Shown here piece by piece: positions 1-11,845 of a stretch of DNA of 64,000 bases. Within the stretch, counting starts at the first letter, position 1. Each line of letters begins with the position of its first letter. Source of the DNA: Ridgeia piscesae (lineage: Eukaryota; Annelida; Polychaeta; Sabellida; Siboglinidae); assembly GCA_025642075.2 (NCBI GenBank), contig JAODUO010000185.1, positions 390,001 through 454,000 on the forward strand, given 5' to 3'. The notes beneath the pieces were generated by a model that worked only from the letters and a program-made list of their open reading frames with translations, did not search any database and was not told the DNA's origin. The translations under genes and the position numbers were made by a program.

Positions 1-946
1 CCCGTGGGGTTCTACTCAACATTGTTGATGGCCCGTGGGGTTCTACTCAACATTGTTGATGGCCCGTGGGGTTCTACTCAACATTGTTGATGGCCCGTGG
101 GGTTCTACTCAACATTGTTGATGGCCCATGGGGTTCTACTCAACATTGTTGATGGCCCATGGGGTTCTACTCAACATTGTTGATGGCCCGTGGGGTTCTA
201 CTCAACATTGTTGATGGCCCGTGGGTTCTACTCAACATTGTTGATGGCCCGTGGGGTTCTACTCAACATTGTTGATGGCCCGTGGGGTTCTACTCAACAT
301 TGTTGATGGCCCGTGGGGTTCTAATCAACATTGTTGATGGCCCGTGGGTTCTACTCAACATTGTTGATGGCCCGTGGGGTTCTACCCAACATTGTTGATG
401 GCCCATGGGGTTCTACTCAACATTGTTGATGGCCCATGGGGTTCTACTCAACATTGTTGATGGCCCATGGGGTTCTACTCAACATTGTTGATGGCCCATG
501 GGGTTCTACTCAACATTGTTGATGGCCCATGGGGTTCTACTCAACATTGTTGATGGCCCATGGGGTTCTACGCAACATTGTTGATGGCCCATGGGGTTCT
601 ACTCAACATTGTTGATGGCCCATGGGGTTCTACTCAACATTGTTGATGGCCCATGGGGTTCTACTCAACATTGTTGATGGCCCATTGGGTTCTACTCAAC
701 ATTGTTGATGGCCCGTGGGGTTCTACGCAACATTGTTGATGGCCCGTGTGGTTCTACTCAACATTGTTGATGGCCCATGGGGTTATACTCAACATTGTTG
801 ATGGCCCGTGTGGTTCTACTCAACATTGTTGATGGCCCATGGGGTTATACTCAACATTGTTGATGGCCCGTGGGGTTCTACTCAACATTGTTGATGGCCC
901 GTGTGGTTCTACTCAACATTGTTGATGGCCCGTGGGGTTCTACTCA
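1..946. repeat. 31-bp minisatellite array
   Basis: About 30 head-to-tail copies of a 31-bp unit containing TTCTACTCAACATTGTTGAT, running from the window edge to an abrupt end at about 946. Units carry either CCCGTGG or CCCATGG at the start, arranged in blocks, and a few lose one G. The array is probably longer to the left of the window. There are no unique spacers, so it is not a CRISPR array, and no coding potential was seen. Confidence 0.97.
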
Positions 947-1155
947 ACATCTGACAGGAATATATAATTATTAAAAATCTAAAAACAAGTATGCACAAAT
1001 TCACTTTTCTGAATAACACTGCTAACTTTGTTTTGAACTCTTCTTTTGTGGGAACACATCATCCGCCACCATGGCTGTCAAACACCTTATTTGAACGATT
1101 GTGTCTACCTGAAAAAGTGACAAATTACAATACATCTTATCTGTTAATTTGCCAG

Positions 1156-3357
1156 GTATCTAGTAACTGTGCAAACAAGGCTTTGGCACCTTGGTGTGGA
1201 GACACCGTTAAGCACTTCTGGCACTGTGCCAAGACAGCAGGAGGTTCTGTGGAGCGATTCAAGGTAATTGTTTCCAAAACGTATCATATCTTCATTTATA
1301 CAATAATCCTTTTCATCATGATCTTTATAAATATGTTCCATTAACATGTATTTATTTCACTTGCCACAAAATAAAGTAACAGTAATTGACATATTGAGTA
1401 CTCTGCATTTACTTTTATTGTATTGTCATGTATGTAATGTAACAAGGACATTTGGTTTGCTATGTAGTGAGAATGCTGTGTTGTAGGCAGAATGGCGAGG
1501 AGTGATCCACCACACGGTCAACAGGCATGAGTGGCAGATTGGTGGTGGGGTGTCAGCTGGCCAATGTTCACACGGTCCGCTGGAGGAAGACCACGACAAG
1601 GCCTGGCTGGAGCAAGGATCACCAGCCCACAAGCCTTGGTGGAAATTGTACTCAATGTTTGATTTTTGAACAACATTCACCATTATGTGAATTTCAGGTG
1701 TGTAAACAGCTTGAGTTATGCAGTGTATACAACTGTTACACTAAAACTAAAACACATTATACATATGAGCCATTTATAAAGAATAACTCAAACATTATCA
1801 GTCCAGTCAGTGTCATCATAATGTAGTTGTATGTAAAATGCAGATAATGTAATTATTGATGACGATTGAAAACGTACAAAAAGGAAGTGTATAAGTCTTC
1901 ATGAAACAGCATGCCCTTATTAATGACATGTGTGTTATACTTTCAGGCACACTGGAGAACTTGAAGCATTTCATCATCATATCTTGATGTACGCAGCTAA
2001 ACTCTTCACATTCAGGTAATTTATTCATGTAATACAGATTTTTTGTATTACTGGCTAACTATGTACTGAAAATCATACATGAACAGCAACATATATTGTT
2101 GAATTTATTGGTTTGCATGAGCATTTTTTATTAACTATTATGTTCATGCTTACAAACGTGATGTAAACAACAATTCAAGGCATATTATAATGACTAGACA
2201 ATAAATACAAGTCATAAACTCACATGTACATTGTACATTTAACATTTGAAAAAATGTGTGCCTGACATGTAATAAAAACATAATGAACATCAAAATATAA
2301 CACAATTAATTGTATTGTCATCTTTTGTTAAAAAACAAAGAACTACTATATTAAACTGTAGTTATTGCTTACAAGAATTAGCATGTAATGAAAAATTATT
2401 GACACAGCAAACAGTATTGATTGCGACATTGTAAAATAAACTGTGTACAAAAAATAACATGAATTGGTGATGTAAAAAATAAAAATGCAAATAAATCAAT
2501 ACACATTGTAAACTTAAACAAATTTATAATCAGTATATAAAGAAATTGTTGCGACAAATTTCACTGACATCTCGTATCTTGCAGCTACCCGGTGTACGTC
2601 GCCAGAACGCAGCTGGCTGCAATCGATTTTCAGAAACATAAGGACAGACCATACCACTTGAATGCTGCAGGGGAAATGATGTGAGTATTTCCAATTACAT
2701 TTATATTAATTAAGTGCGTAGTAAAATTAATATAATATAAAATTAATTTAATAAAAAAACTGGTACACATAAATTATCACAGCAGTAACATTTGTGTAAA
2801 AGTACAAAGAGTATAAAGTTTATAAATACAGTTCATAATCAACCACGGAAGTGATACAAAACACACAAAGTGAACAACCTGAAGTGTCATAAATGTTGGT
2901 GCCCACGTAAGACGTAACATTAAGAGAAAACCACTACTATTGAAGTATTGTTAAAGAAATCATACCACAGTGATTACAATAGTTTTGTCTTAATTACAGG
3001 TACAAACGGATGTACAGCAAGAAATCCGGGAACTGGTACGCTGTACCAATAAAGACACCGAAGACCTACAACTACATCATCGAGATGCAAATGGATGCAG
3101 TACGTAGGAGAATGGCGGACAGAGAACTTGTCACTAGGCGTCGGAAAGTGATGGCTGAAGACCCACGCAGAATAAGCCAAACCATGGCACCTACCGCTCC
3201 ACCACCAACTGTGGAATTAGTGAGGCGTCACCGTTCCCGGATGACCAGGGGTGGACACTGGACAGTCACACTAGCCGGCTCACCTAGAAACCTGTGTACA
3301 GGCCGTTCGTGCTGGGGAATCTGTCACGGATTCGGCAGACGACACAGCTTGGGATGA
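1156..3357 (+). pseudogene. Kolobok-like DNA transposase, C-terminal part, disrupted
   Basis: Five exons join with consistent phases: 1156-1263, 1487-1697, 1947-2015, 2585-2680 and 3000-3357 (TGA stop). All introns are GT-AG. Conserved blocks in order are WCGDTVKHFWHCAK, IHHTVNRHEW, QCSHGPLEEDHDKAW, HTGELEAFHHHIL, VARTQLAAIDF and YSKKSGNWYAVPIKTPKTY. From memory of the family this is the C-terminal half of a multi-copy, transposon-derived protein of the Kolobok type. The Glu in HTGELEAFH would be the last residue of the DDE triad. The N-terminal DD region is missing; the minisatellite or window edge lies upstream. Exon 2 carries a 1-nt frameshift near 1631-1634 and, in the corrected frame, a TGA at 1660-1662, so this copy cannot make the protein. 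The last exon has a long basic tail that overlaps the minus-strand gene below. Family identity is fairly sure; the superfamily name is less so. Confidence 0.72.
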
Positions 3358-4349
3358 CTCGGTGAACATTTGCGCCAAGCCGGCCATGCCGCCACAGCAC
3401 AAAGTGACGATATGCAGCATGACGAAGGTCTGCTGTGTCATGTCCGAGGTCCTGAGCAAAGATATCTGCCCAGTATGCCATGTTGATTTGTAGCACAAGG
3501 GGTTCCAGGCACACCAGTTCAATCTCCTGCAAAGATAAAAAAAATTATGAGTAATTGGCCATTATAATGTATGGTAAATGTGGAGTATTCATTGTGGTAA
3601 TTAGCCTTGATTACCCAGACTCAGTTAGCTGTCAGCACTTTATAGCCCCCCCAACTCCACCTGGTAGATTTATGCTCTGCAGATCTTGCTACCAGGTGGC
3701 GTTACCCTAGAATAGGGTAGAAACACTGATTCCTGCTTGCACATTTTATGCAAGCAGTGGATATTACATAGGGGATGGGGTGATACAGCAGTATTGTACA
3801 GTGTGATGGAAATTACCTCTTGATCATATGAGGTCTCTGTCATTAAATTACATTTCATTTGTAATTATTTTGGCTACAGGCAAAAATATATATAAGTTGC
3901 AATCTGAACAGGACATTTGTTTTTCTGACAACTCGGTTTCTGTTAAGTTGAACTGTTACTGGTAATCCTGTTTGATATTTCAATGTGCTGCTTGAATAAA
4001 AAAGGTTGAGTCGTCATGGTAAATGTGATGCCAACATGTTTAAGGCGGTGTTATGCTAGTAGTGTATGTAATAGAAGGTCGTTTTTAGCAAGTATTTGAA
4101 GAATGTGCTACCTGTGATTAATGACAGATTAGATACATTTCAGGGTTCATTAATAAATTACTTATGGATATTCGTTCCTTTAAAAACAAAAGCATTCTAA
4201 TTACACAAATGTAATGTGCTTAACTAGTGTTTCTTTGTTACATTTCAGTGTTAAGTACCCACTGGTCTTTCCGATATGCAGTGCTGTAACCCACAGCATA
4301 GCCTCTCGATGTCTGTCGGCATCTCTCGGCATCTGCCGCAGACACACCA
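3284..4349 (-). CDS. P2X7 C-terminal 'ballast' domain-like protein (partial)
   Basis: Two minus-strand exons. Exon 4349-4259 follows a pyrimidine-rich acceptor and reads WCVCGRCREMPTDIERLCC, the Cys cluster that opens the zinc-binding cytoplasmic ballast domain of P2X7. Exon 3526-3284 follows a strong acceptor (TTTTTTATCTTTGCAG) and carries VCLEPLVLQ, HAAYRHFVLWRHGRLG, RVIPSCVVCRIRDRFPS and YTGF directly before TAG. That order and ending match the family. No channel exon is seen, so this is a stand-alone ballast gene, as found in many copies in fish, coral and other genomes. The donor at 4258 leaves phase 1 while the last exon starts in phase 0, so an exon is missing between them or this copy is damaged. 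The last 74 bp overlap the transposase terminal exon on the other strand. Function as a soluble domain is unknown. Confidence 0.75.
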
Positions 4350-4447
4350 CTGGGGGTGGTTACTGGTAGCTGCTGTTGGTGGGGGGTGGGGGCCCCAACT
4401 TGCATTGCATCCAGGGCATCAAACACGATGCCTGGATGATGAGTGAT

Positions 4448-5805
4448 TATTTAACAAGATTTAACAAGATTGCCACCTAGAGATTCAACTCTAGCTTGCA
4501 GGTGGACTAGGAAGCCATTTGGCTTATCGAGAGTCCAACCTATCTATCTAAGTATACCCCGCCCTTCTTAGGTATATGTCGATTTTATTTTTAAATATAT
4601 TAACACTACTAGCACCTACACAATCAGCTGATAATATGTTCCATTCGTTTACTGTTCTTTGTGAAAATGAAAATTTTCTAATATCTAGTCTACACTGCTT
4701 CTTTGCTAATGTAACTCCATGTCCTCTAGCCCTTCTCTCTTCCTTGACTGTGAAAAAAATATTTCTGTCAATATTTTCAAATCCATTCAATATTTTAAAC
4801 ACCTCAATCTGATCTCCTCTCAATCTTCTGGTTTCTAGTGTTGTTAAACCACATTCTTTTAGACGCATTTCATAACTAATATTCCTGAGTTTTGGTATCA
4901 TTTTGGTTGCTCTCCTTTGTACTCTTTCTAGCATATCAATATCCTTTTTTGCGATATGGCCTCCATGTTTGTATACAATATTCTAAGTGAGGCCTAACTA
5001 TTGTTTTATACAGCGGTATTATTAGTTCTTTTTCTTTGTACACTATATTTCGCCTAATTAATCCAAGAATTTGGTTTCCCTTCGCTGCTGCAATTCCACA
5101 CTGCTCTGATACCTTCATGTCAGCACTAATAGTTAACCCTAAGTCCTTTTCCTTTAAGGTAGTATTTAGTACAGTATCACCCATTGTATATTGTGCATCT
5201 TCATTCCCATGTCTTGTGTGAAGGCACTTACACTTTCCAAAATTAAACAGCATTTGCCACTTCTCAGACCATTCTATCAACTTATTAAGATCATCTTGTA
5301 AATGCTGTCTATCTGCATCACTTTTAATTTTCCTAAACACTTTTGTGTCGTCCGCAAACTTCAACACCTTGCTTGTTATGTCATCATCCAAATCATTGAT
5401 ATATATTAAGAATAAAATAGGTCCCAGTACTGATCCCTGCGGTACTCCACTCAAAACCGCTTTCCAGTTTGAAACCTCCCCATCAACTACTACTCTTTGT
5501 CTTCTATCAATAAGCCATTTTTCTATCCAGTTGATCATTCCATTTCCTATGCCATGGGCCTTTAGTTTAAGTAGTAGTCTTTGGTGTGGCACTTTGTCAA
5601 AGGCTTTTTTTAAATCTAAGTAGATTATATCTACTGGTGATCCCTCATCTAGCCACTTTGTGACATCTTCCAAAAAACATAACATATTTGTTAAGCATGA
5701 CCTCGCTTTTAAAAACCCATGTTGAGATGGGTTTATCAATTTATTTTTAACAAGAAAATCAACCAGGTGATCTTTAATTAGACCTACTTTTCTGAGGAAC
5801 CAGGG
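4448..5805 (-). mobile_element. CR1/jockey-like LINE, 5'-truncated copy
   Basis: A minus-strand non-LTR retrotransposon whose 3' end is near 4448-4451 and whose 5' end breaks off around 5795-5805, inside the reverse transcriptase. The 3' UTR (4448-4547) ends in a short tandem repeat built on TTAACAAGAT, a common 3' tail style in this group. A second 3' fragment of the same family lies at 39390-39525 in the opposite orientation. No clear target-site duplication was found by eye. Confidence 0.9.
4548..5805 (-). pseudogene. LINE reverse transcriptase and C-terminal region
   Basis: The reading starts in the fingers region (NPSQHGFLKARSCLTNML) and passes YLDLKKAFDKVPHQRLL, GVPQGSVLGPILFLIYIND and the catalytic FADDTK, followed by the thumb and the C-terminal block (PLYKTIVRPHLEYC, MLERVQRRATKMIP, FSFSQRTVNEWN), ending at a TAA at 4548. 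One frameshift at an A-run near 4935 separates the two parts. The endonuclease domain is missing because of 5' truncation. This layout matches jockey/CR1-group LINEs. The copy is inactive. Confidence 0.9.
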
Positions 5806-5838
5806 GCTTTACACAAAAAATGGCTGAGGTCTAAAGGG

Positions 5839-6715
5839 TTAACACAATAGGTAGACAGAAACTAGACACAAATAGTCGAGAGATCACAAAGATCAACTGA
5901 TGCTGGCCCCACTCCACAACTCTCAACAAGGGACATAGGGCAAGAAGCGATGATGACCTCGTTTTGACAGAGAAACAAACTACCTACCTCTTTGTATGAC
6001 TGCAGGATGTTTGAGCCTGACACTGAGACAATGATGTCGATTTGGTGAATGATGTAGAGAGGCTCGTCCTGAACCTGGTAGGGCAGGAAGGCCATGTTGT
6101 CTGCCATGTAGATCAGCTCACTCAACGTTGCTTTCTGCAATCACCCACAAACATACACAATATTCCACATACACACATAATGCAGTCTGCATCCACATAC
6201 ACAAGCATTTTATCTCATGAAAATTAATGTATTAGCATACAAATGCAGTCTGCCTCCACAAGCATCTTATTTCATAGAAGTTAATGTACGTGGGGGCATT
6301 TTTGCTAGTATATCAAAATGTAAAGGAAATCATAACTTACTTAGGTTAGGTTATTGTTGACATTGTGTTCCATATGAAACTTATATTATTTACAAGACTA
6401 CCATAACAAGATGAGAGAACAGATTGTATTCTGTACTTGAGACAACTAGGAGGTGCCAAGTCCAACAGTTTCAAAGACACCAAAATACTTTTGTTTTAAG
6501 TTATGACATCAACATCAATATATTTTTTACTCTTGGCATATTGCTTCATCACCATCAAACTTTATTAAATAGATGGACAACACATAGACGGGGGGGCATC
6601 ATAGCTATGGCCTGGGTCGCTCTTGTGGAAACTGTCATAGATATGCGATTGTCCATCTTATTTACGAACTTACTTATGTCTTCCACTGAATGTGATGACA
6701 CTAATGGCGAAATAT
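5839..6715. repeat. Segmental duplication, copy A (with 14725-15525)
   Basis: From ACACAATAGGTAGACAGAAAC at the left edge, this stretch runs nearly identically with 14725-15525. It covers a Nipped-B exon and about 580 bp of the upstream intron. Copy A is longer because of small indels in the intron. Its left edge lies within about 35 bp of the truncated 5' end of the LINE at 4448-5805. Confidence 0.93.
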
Positions 6716-7387
6716 CACAAGAAAAAGGCTGACTATGAAAAACAGTACAGATTTGAACCATCCATCCTCATTCGTATGGTTATAAAATCATCCTAACACA
6801 CAATCACCAACCCAGCATATCTACATGATGTATAAACCAAATGACATACCCCCGTTTCGTCAAACATGTTGAGCAGAGACTGGAGCATGGCACGTCTCTG
6901 TCCACGGTTACTCCGGATCAGGGAGTAGATGAAGCTGTTCAGACTGATGATGTTGTCAAACTAGCATTATGTAACATACATTTTTCCATTCTTTATAATT
7001 TCACGTTTAGCCATAACAAGGTATACCTACCTACATATGCTCAGTCAGATTTTTTTTTTAAATGATCATAAAATAACCATAGTCCGTCATAGTTCACTTT
7101 CAGTTAATTTCAATGTTACACACTTCTTCATCTAAACATCTGTTTAATTCCCCAACAAGTTTATTAAAGTGAATAACCACCCACATACATCGTAATAAAC
7201 AACAGGTGACAACACAACAAAGCCCTCAATCCTACCTTCTTTTCACCAAATTCCTGAGAGTCAAAATTGAAGCGTCGACAGTGCAGCCCGACGGTGTAGA
7301 GAGACCGTAGGAGGGTGGGTCGACTACTGGCCAACTGGGGACTGCTGGGGTCCTTCTGGTGCTCACACATCAGCTGAGTGAGCACAC
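5988..7387 (-). pseudogene. Nipped-B/NIPBL HEAT-repeat exons, displaced partial copy
   Basis: Three minus-strand exons: 7387-7236 (LLRSLYTVGLHCRRFNFD), 6960-6850 (FIYSLIRSNRGQRRAML, ending FDETG) and 6134-5988 (KATLSELIYMADNMAFLPYQ ... SGSNILQSYKE). The last two join in phase 0 and align without a gap to the late HEAT-repeat region of NIPBL, the SCC2-type cohesin loader. The first exon belongs well over 100 residues earlier in the protein, and the intervening exons are absent from the 275 bp between 6961 and 7235. The block lies downstream of the gene's own C-terminal exons (11846-15021), so it is out of order: a partial duplicate, a rearranged gene or a misassembly. All three exons are open in frame. 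The 6134-5988 exon is duplicated at 15021-14874, where it is broken. Confidence 0.75.
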
Positions 7388-9107
7388 CTGCAACCACAGC
7401 CACTCAGTAACACACGGGTGTAGTCACAACTGGCAGTGACTAGCGGCCAGTACAGGCATCTATTTAATAACTACCACCACTGGATTGAAGATTCTGTCGT
7501 TTTAGGTGAGCTTTGGCAACAGTAGAGAGAAGAAACGAAATGGCATGCAGTAATGGGTGAAGGGGTGCACAAAGGGAGGGAATGGGAAGGAAATGATGTC
7601 TTCAGTGTGTATTCTCAGAGATGACACTAAAGACTGGACTTGCTAATGAGCCTGGCAATAAATCCAGGTTTTGACAAGTCAACATGCCATGGATACCAAG
7701 ATTGTAATGTAGTCACCAGTGCCCGGGGTTGTGAGGATGATACACAACGCCAGTCTTCACAAGATAGGTCAGTAGATCACAGGTATATAAACTCTTTACT
7801 GTGCAAAACGCCTAAAACTGCTGGTGCCCCCCCTTGTGTGTGCAAAGCACCGAGATTTGAGAACCAGGATTTATTTGATGCTGCAACGTTTTTATTTAAC
7901 CAAAAGGATATTTCAAATCATCTGCCCACAGCAGGGTGTAAAATAACGCTATCCATGCAGTAGAGTTAATAGCACTGGCATGTTTACCCACACATACGTT
8001 TAGCTTCCAATACACTGACATCTATATTTCATCATCCTTTTACAATAATGCTAGAAATCAATACAGATAGTTATGTGTGACTGTATTTACAACTGCGCCA
8101 AAACAGCTAACACAGCTTTGCAGCACCTACAATACAAATATATGTAAGTTGTGATGGTGCTGCATGTATAGTTTGAATTTATACCGAAATTGCAAATCTT
8201 CTCGACATGTACAACATTGTAGTACTGACCAACTGTATAACACTAATACTACCACATGATTGACTAAGGCATTAGCATGAAAACCAATAGACAGAAATCG
8301 TCCTAGTTTGAATCTCGTCATTTCTCTTCAATCTCGTCATTTAACCCACTAAGGACAGTGTGGTAAAACTGCACTACTAAAATGTATGACATAGTAAGAC
8401 AAATCTAATCTGTATATTATTTTTTTTCCAGAAAATGCAATCGACGAAAGAAAAACCTGTGAATGTGAACATTGAAACGCAACATGCCTGGATTTTCAAC
8501 ACTGGAATAACAACATATATTATATACACTGCGCTTGGATTTATGACACTGGACTGTCAATATATGCAATGAGTCTGTAGTGTCTTGTGAACATTGGCAT
8601 GTGGATATATCAGTGCTTTGAACAATGATACACATTGAAACCTGGTGGAGTAGTTGGTACCTGATGTGGCTTATGAACATCGATACACTTCACTTGGCAC
8701 TGATTGCCACTGAACTTAAATATTATAAACATTGAGTCAGCAATGCGTTACATTTTTACAGTCAGTTCTCATTACATGCAATGAAGCTGAGGTGGTTGTT
8801 GTACTTCTATTTCACTCGTTTCCCATGTATACATGTCGGCTGCATACTGTGAACAATATAGAATATTATTTCATATTAAAATGCGAGACATACTACTACT
8901 ACTACTACTATACTACTGGGTCCCGATACCGTGTTGACAGGTCGCTGGCCCCGGACATACATGTGCCTAACAGGTTGTTCACTTTGTCCGGCTGGGGGTG
9001 ATTTTACACACTATAGTGCCCTCTGGTGACTGTAAGTATCCACCAGGGTTACATGACAACGAGATATTATAGATGACTAGCTCTGTGGTGCAGAACTGCA
9101 GATTAGG
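7388..9107. other. Intergenic, no gene seen
   Basis: I see no supportable exon. There is a short TAC-repeat near 8890-8912 and otherwise unremarkable AT-rich sequence. The 107-codon reading at 7640-7963 has no recognisable domain and no splice context. Confidence 0.5.
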
Positions 9108-9140
9108 CGACTAGCAAAACAATAATTGTTTTGCTAGTCG
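9108..9140. repeat. Perfect palindrome, 16-bp arms
   Basis: CGACTAGCAAAACAAT, one base, then its exact reverse complement. It sits 6 bp from a second, larger perfect palindrome. Confidence 0.97.
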
Positions 9141-9146
9141 TTTTAC

Positions 9147-9203
9147 ATAAATAAATATATAGGTGTTGCTTAATTATTAAGCAACACCTATATATTTATT
9201 TAT
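9147..9203. repeat. Perfect palindrome, 27-bp arms
   Basis: The arms 9147-9173 and 9177-9203 are exact reverse complements around a 3-nt loop, with core TAGGTGTTGCTTAA. AT-rich sequence follows. Confidence 0.97.
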
Positions 9204-9506
9204 TTATTATATACATATATTATAATTTTTTATATATATACATACATACACGCTGCACGCTGTATATGTATATATAAATCCCCCGTTCCCCCACTTTTAA
9301 AATCGGATCGACGTCCATGACCAGGCGGAGTTGAGGGGCGGAAAAGTGCTGCCACCTCACGGAGTCTGGTTAATCGACTCTACATACATATATTTTTCTA
9401 AAAACTATTTTGTTTGGTCCCAACGTTTACGGTCAGTTCTGTTGATAACAATCAGTTTAACAGGGATCTGCATAATTATACGATGTTATTGACACAGCCC
9501 CCGTCA

Positions 9507-9563
9507 CTGCTGCCAGGGAGCAATTAGTCAAGGGCACCTTGACTAATTGCTCCCTGGCAGCAG
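9507..9563. repeat. Perfect palindrome, 27-bp arms
   Basis: The arms 9507-9533 and 9537-9563 are exact reverse complements around GCA, with core CCAGGGAGCAATTAGTCAAG. There is no U-tract or other terminator context, and this is eukaryotic sequence. Confidence 0.97.
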
Positions 9564-9576
9564 TTTCCATGGCTCC

Positions 9577-9613
9577 CTGGACATTTCCTGCAACAAAGGT
9601 AGGAAATGTCCAG
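9577..9613. repeat. Hairpin, 13-bp arms
   Basis: CTGGACATTTCCT at 9577-9589 pairs exactly with AGGAAATGTCCAG at 9601-9613 across an 11-nt loop, 14 bp after the previous palindrome. Confidence 0.95.
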
Positions 9614-10153
9614 CTTTACAGATGGGGTAGTGAAACAGTCAACTACAGATTGCTTGTGTACAGTGACAATACTCTATTAAAATGTACCAGTTTTGGGGCC
9701 CTGGAGGCTTTAACATGAGTTGATAGACTTTAAATTTTGTGTGCATAGTACCCTAAGAAACATCTATGCAAAATCAGAAAAAAGATCTTCAACGGTTTTT
9801 GAGATACGAGAGCATGCAGAAGGATGACGTAACTCCATTGGACCTGTGGGCTAAGACTAAATAGCAGGAAGCAACACACTAGAACCTTAAATGCAAACTT
9901 TATTTCCTGAAAAAAGATGCCTATTCGCTGGACCATTTGTAGTGTGTATATATATAATATATATATGTTGTATATGCTAAAACCGTCTTGACTGTACATA
10001 AAGAACCTAGGTGTAATTCCTATCCAGTTGTAAGGACCGCGGCGAGGATACGACACTTCTTACATACTATAATAACACAACTCTTAAAATATCGTTAGAC
10101 TACTAAAAAGGTAACTTATCAACAAGTAATAAAACTTGCAGGAACGAAACAAG

Positions 10154-10309
10154 ATGGCCGACTTTCCAGTTCAGCTAGTAACTCGCACATTTAGTGACCA
10201 ATTGTTACAATGCAATGTTCGCTCGTACAAGCGTTTGATGGCACAGTCACAACTGACAGAAATTCATCCTGCTCTCCGTGAGTTCTTTAAATGCAGGACC
10301 ATTCAATAG
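10154..10309 (+). CDS. Small ORF, 51 codons, unrecognised
   Basis: An ATG in good context (AACAAGATGG) opens a 51-codon frame ending in TAG. It contains QLVTRTFSDQLLQCNVRSYK and HPALREFFKC. I do not recognise it. The codon use and the strong start context make it slightly better than a chance frame, but there is no domain, no clear splice donor and no neighbour supporting it. It could be a short coding gene, a first exon or chance. Confidence 0.2.
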   Translation: MADFPVQLVTRTFSDQLLQCNVRSYKRLMAQSQLTEIHPALREFFKCRTIQ

Positions 10310-11845
10310 ATCAGGGCAGAATACGGTGTTTCCGATTAACTGGCGTGATAAGTGAAAGATACCTCTGGTATTGTGTGGCTGTCAACCAAACACGTCGTAC
10401 ATCAACTTCTATTTGAACAGAAATAACATTAAATAGTTATAATGGCCTGCAATTGCAGCGGAATTTGGCGACAGCCATTTTCCACAATGCCCTAGTAACA
10501 GGCCTTTGATTCTTGACAATTAAACAATGATTCTCTGACAAATCGGCTGTGCCTTATAATAGCACCCTTCTCCCAATCTATAAAGGTCAAAGGAAAGTCA
10601 CCAAATTCAAGGTAACTGGATAAAATAGCTTATTATTTCTCTACGGAATAGACCTGACCTATCCTGTCTAGATATCTTCCTAACACCTTGCAGCATCGTC
10701 TCACAATGCAAATGACTTCATAGGTCTTTTTTTCTCCATAATTATAATTTATAAACTGCTTTAAACTGTTTTTTAAACAATTCTATCAATAATATAAATG
10801 TCATTATATGTGAGCCAACATTCCAATCTTATGACGTTATTTTTAACAATTAATGTGTCATTATCACATAAACCAAATTGCAATCAGTCAGATAATGTTA
10901 CAATCAATCAGTCTTTAAGTTGTGAGCAAACATAGGTTCCAACAGAAACCCCGTTTCATTAACACATAAAACCCTAGTGAAATACGGCCTTGATCTGTTC
11001 ACATAAAGAACCCCAATGATTAAAAACAATAAACACATAATTTTATATTCAATCAGATGTCTATGAAATGAAAAATGTACACAAAGAACCCACCCTCCCA
11101 TGCTCCTAACTCTAAAAATGTACACTATCTCTGTATACCAACAGCAGAGCTACGTAAGAGACGAATGTCACAACACATACAAATATAAATAGTCCAACAA
11201 GATATATATATATTTATGTATATAAATATCTTATCTATTCACAACAATAGCACGCTCTAGATCGGTGCTAGATTGAGACAATCACGTCACCAACCGGAGT
11301 CGATTGGTCCTGTGGTTCTTGGGTTGACAGGCATGACTACCCATATGTCTATCCGTATAATGTGGTATCAGTTTTTCACTTGTAAACATCAGATGTGTGA
11401 GAGCACACATTCCGACTACCTCCAGTAGTTCCGGTGTAGACCATGAGGATGTCTATGATAACTTGTCCTCAGTAGAGGACCCTTCTACAGTTGCTTCAAG
11501 TACCTCAACATATAGGACACATGGACTGTTATGTGACGTAGGCAGGCATGCAGTGTCCGCGCACACAGATAACGTCCTCAGGTCTTCTATAAGTCTCCAA
11601 ACAGGACCATATCGACACAAGCTACAAACTGTGGTCCAGTGACTAGTGGCAACTGTATCCCGTGGCAACGAGCCAGTAGGCTACGCCCTGTCATTGCACC
11701 GAACGTGCACCACTGCCTGTTCATCTGAACTCCGTCACTTCACGGAGCCACACAGCCATTCTAATGGACAGTCTGCAGTTGTGATCAGCACACCAGATCG
11801 CAGAGTTTTGCTATTTCCGCACCGCAACAAGCACCACTGGCACCA
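10310..11845. other. 3' flank of the Nipped-B-like gene
   Basis: This lies downstream of the minus-strand stop at 11846-11848 and may contain its 3' UTR (minus strand). No exon, repeat array or element boundary can be supported. Short frames on both strands at 11397-11668 are mutual shadows without domains. Confidence 0.45.

Noticed and set aside
1..946. CRISPR-like regular repeat
   Set aside because: Units are contiguous with no variable spacers, and the genome is animal.
1527..1826. 99-codon plus frame
   Set aside because: Wrong-frame reading across transposase exon 2 and its intron; the correct frame is AEWRGVIHHTVNRHEW.
4238..4426. 62-codon minus frame (MFDALDAMQV...)
   Set aside because: Wrong frame of the ballast Cys-cluster exon plus intron; the in-family reading starts at 4349.
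9079..9100. tRNA A-box-like TAGCTCTGTGGTGCAG
   Set aside because: No B-box and no cloverleaf downstream; perfect palindromes follow instead.
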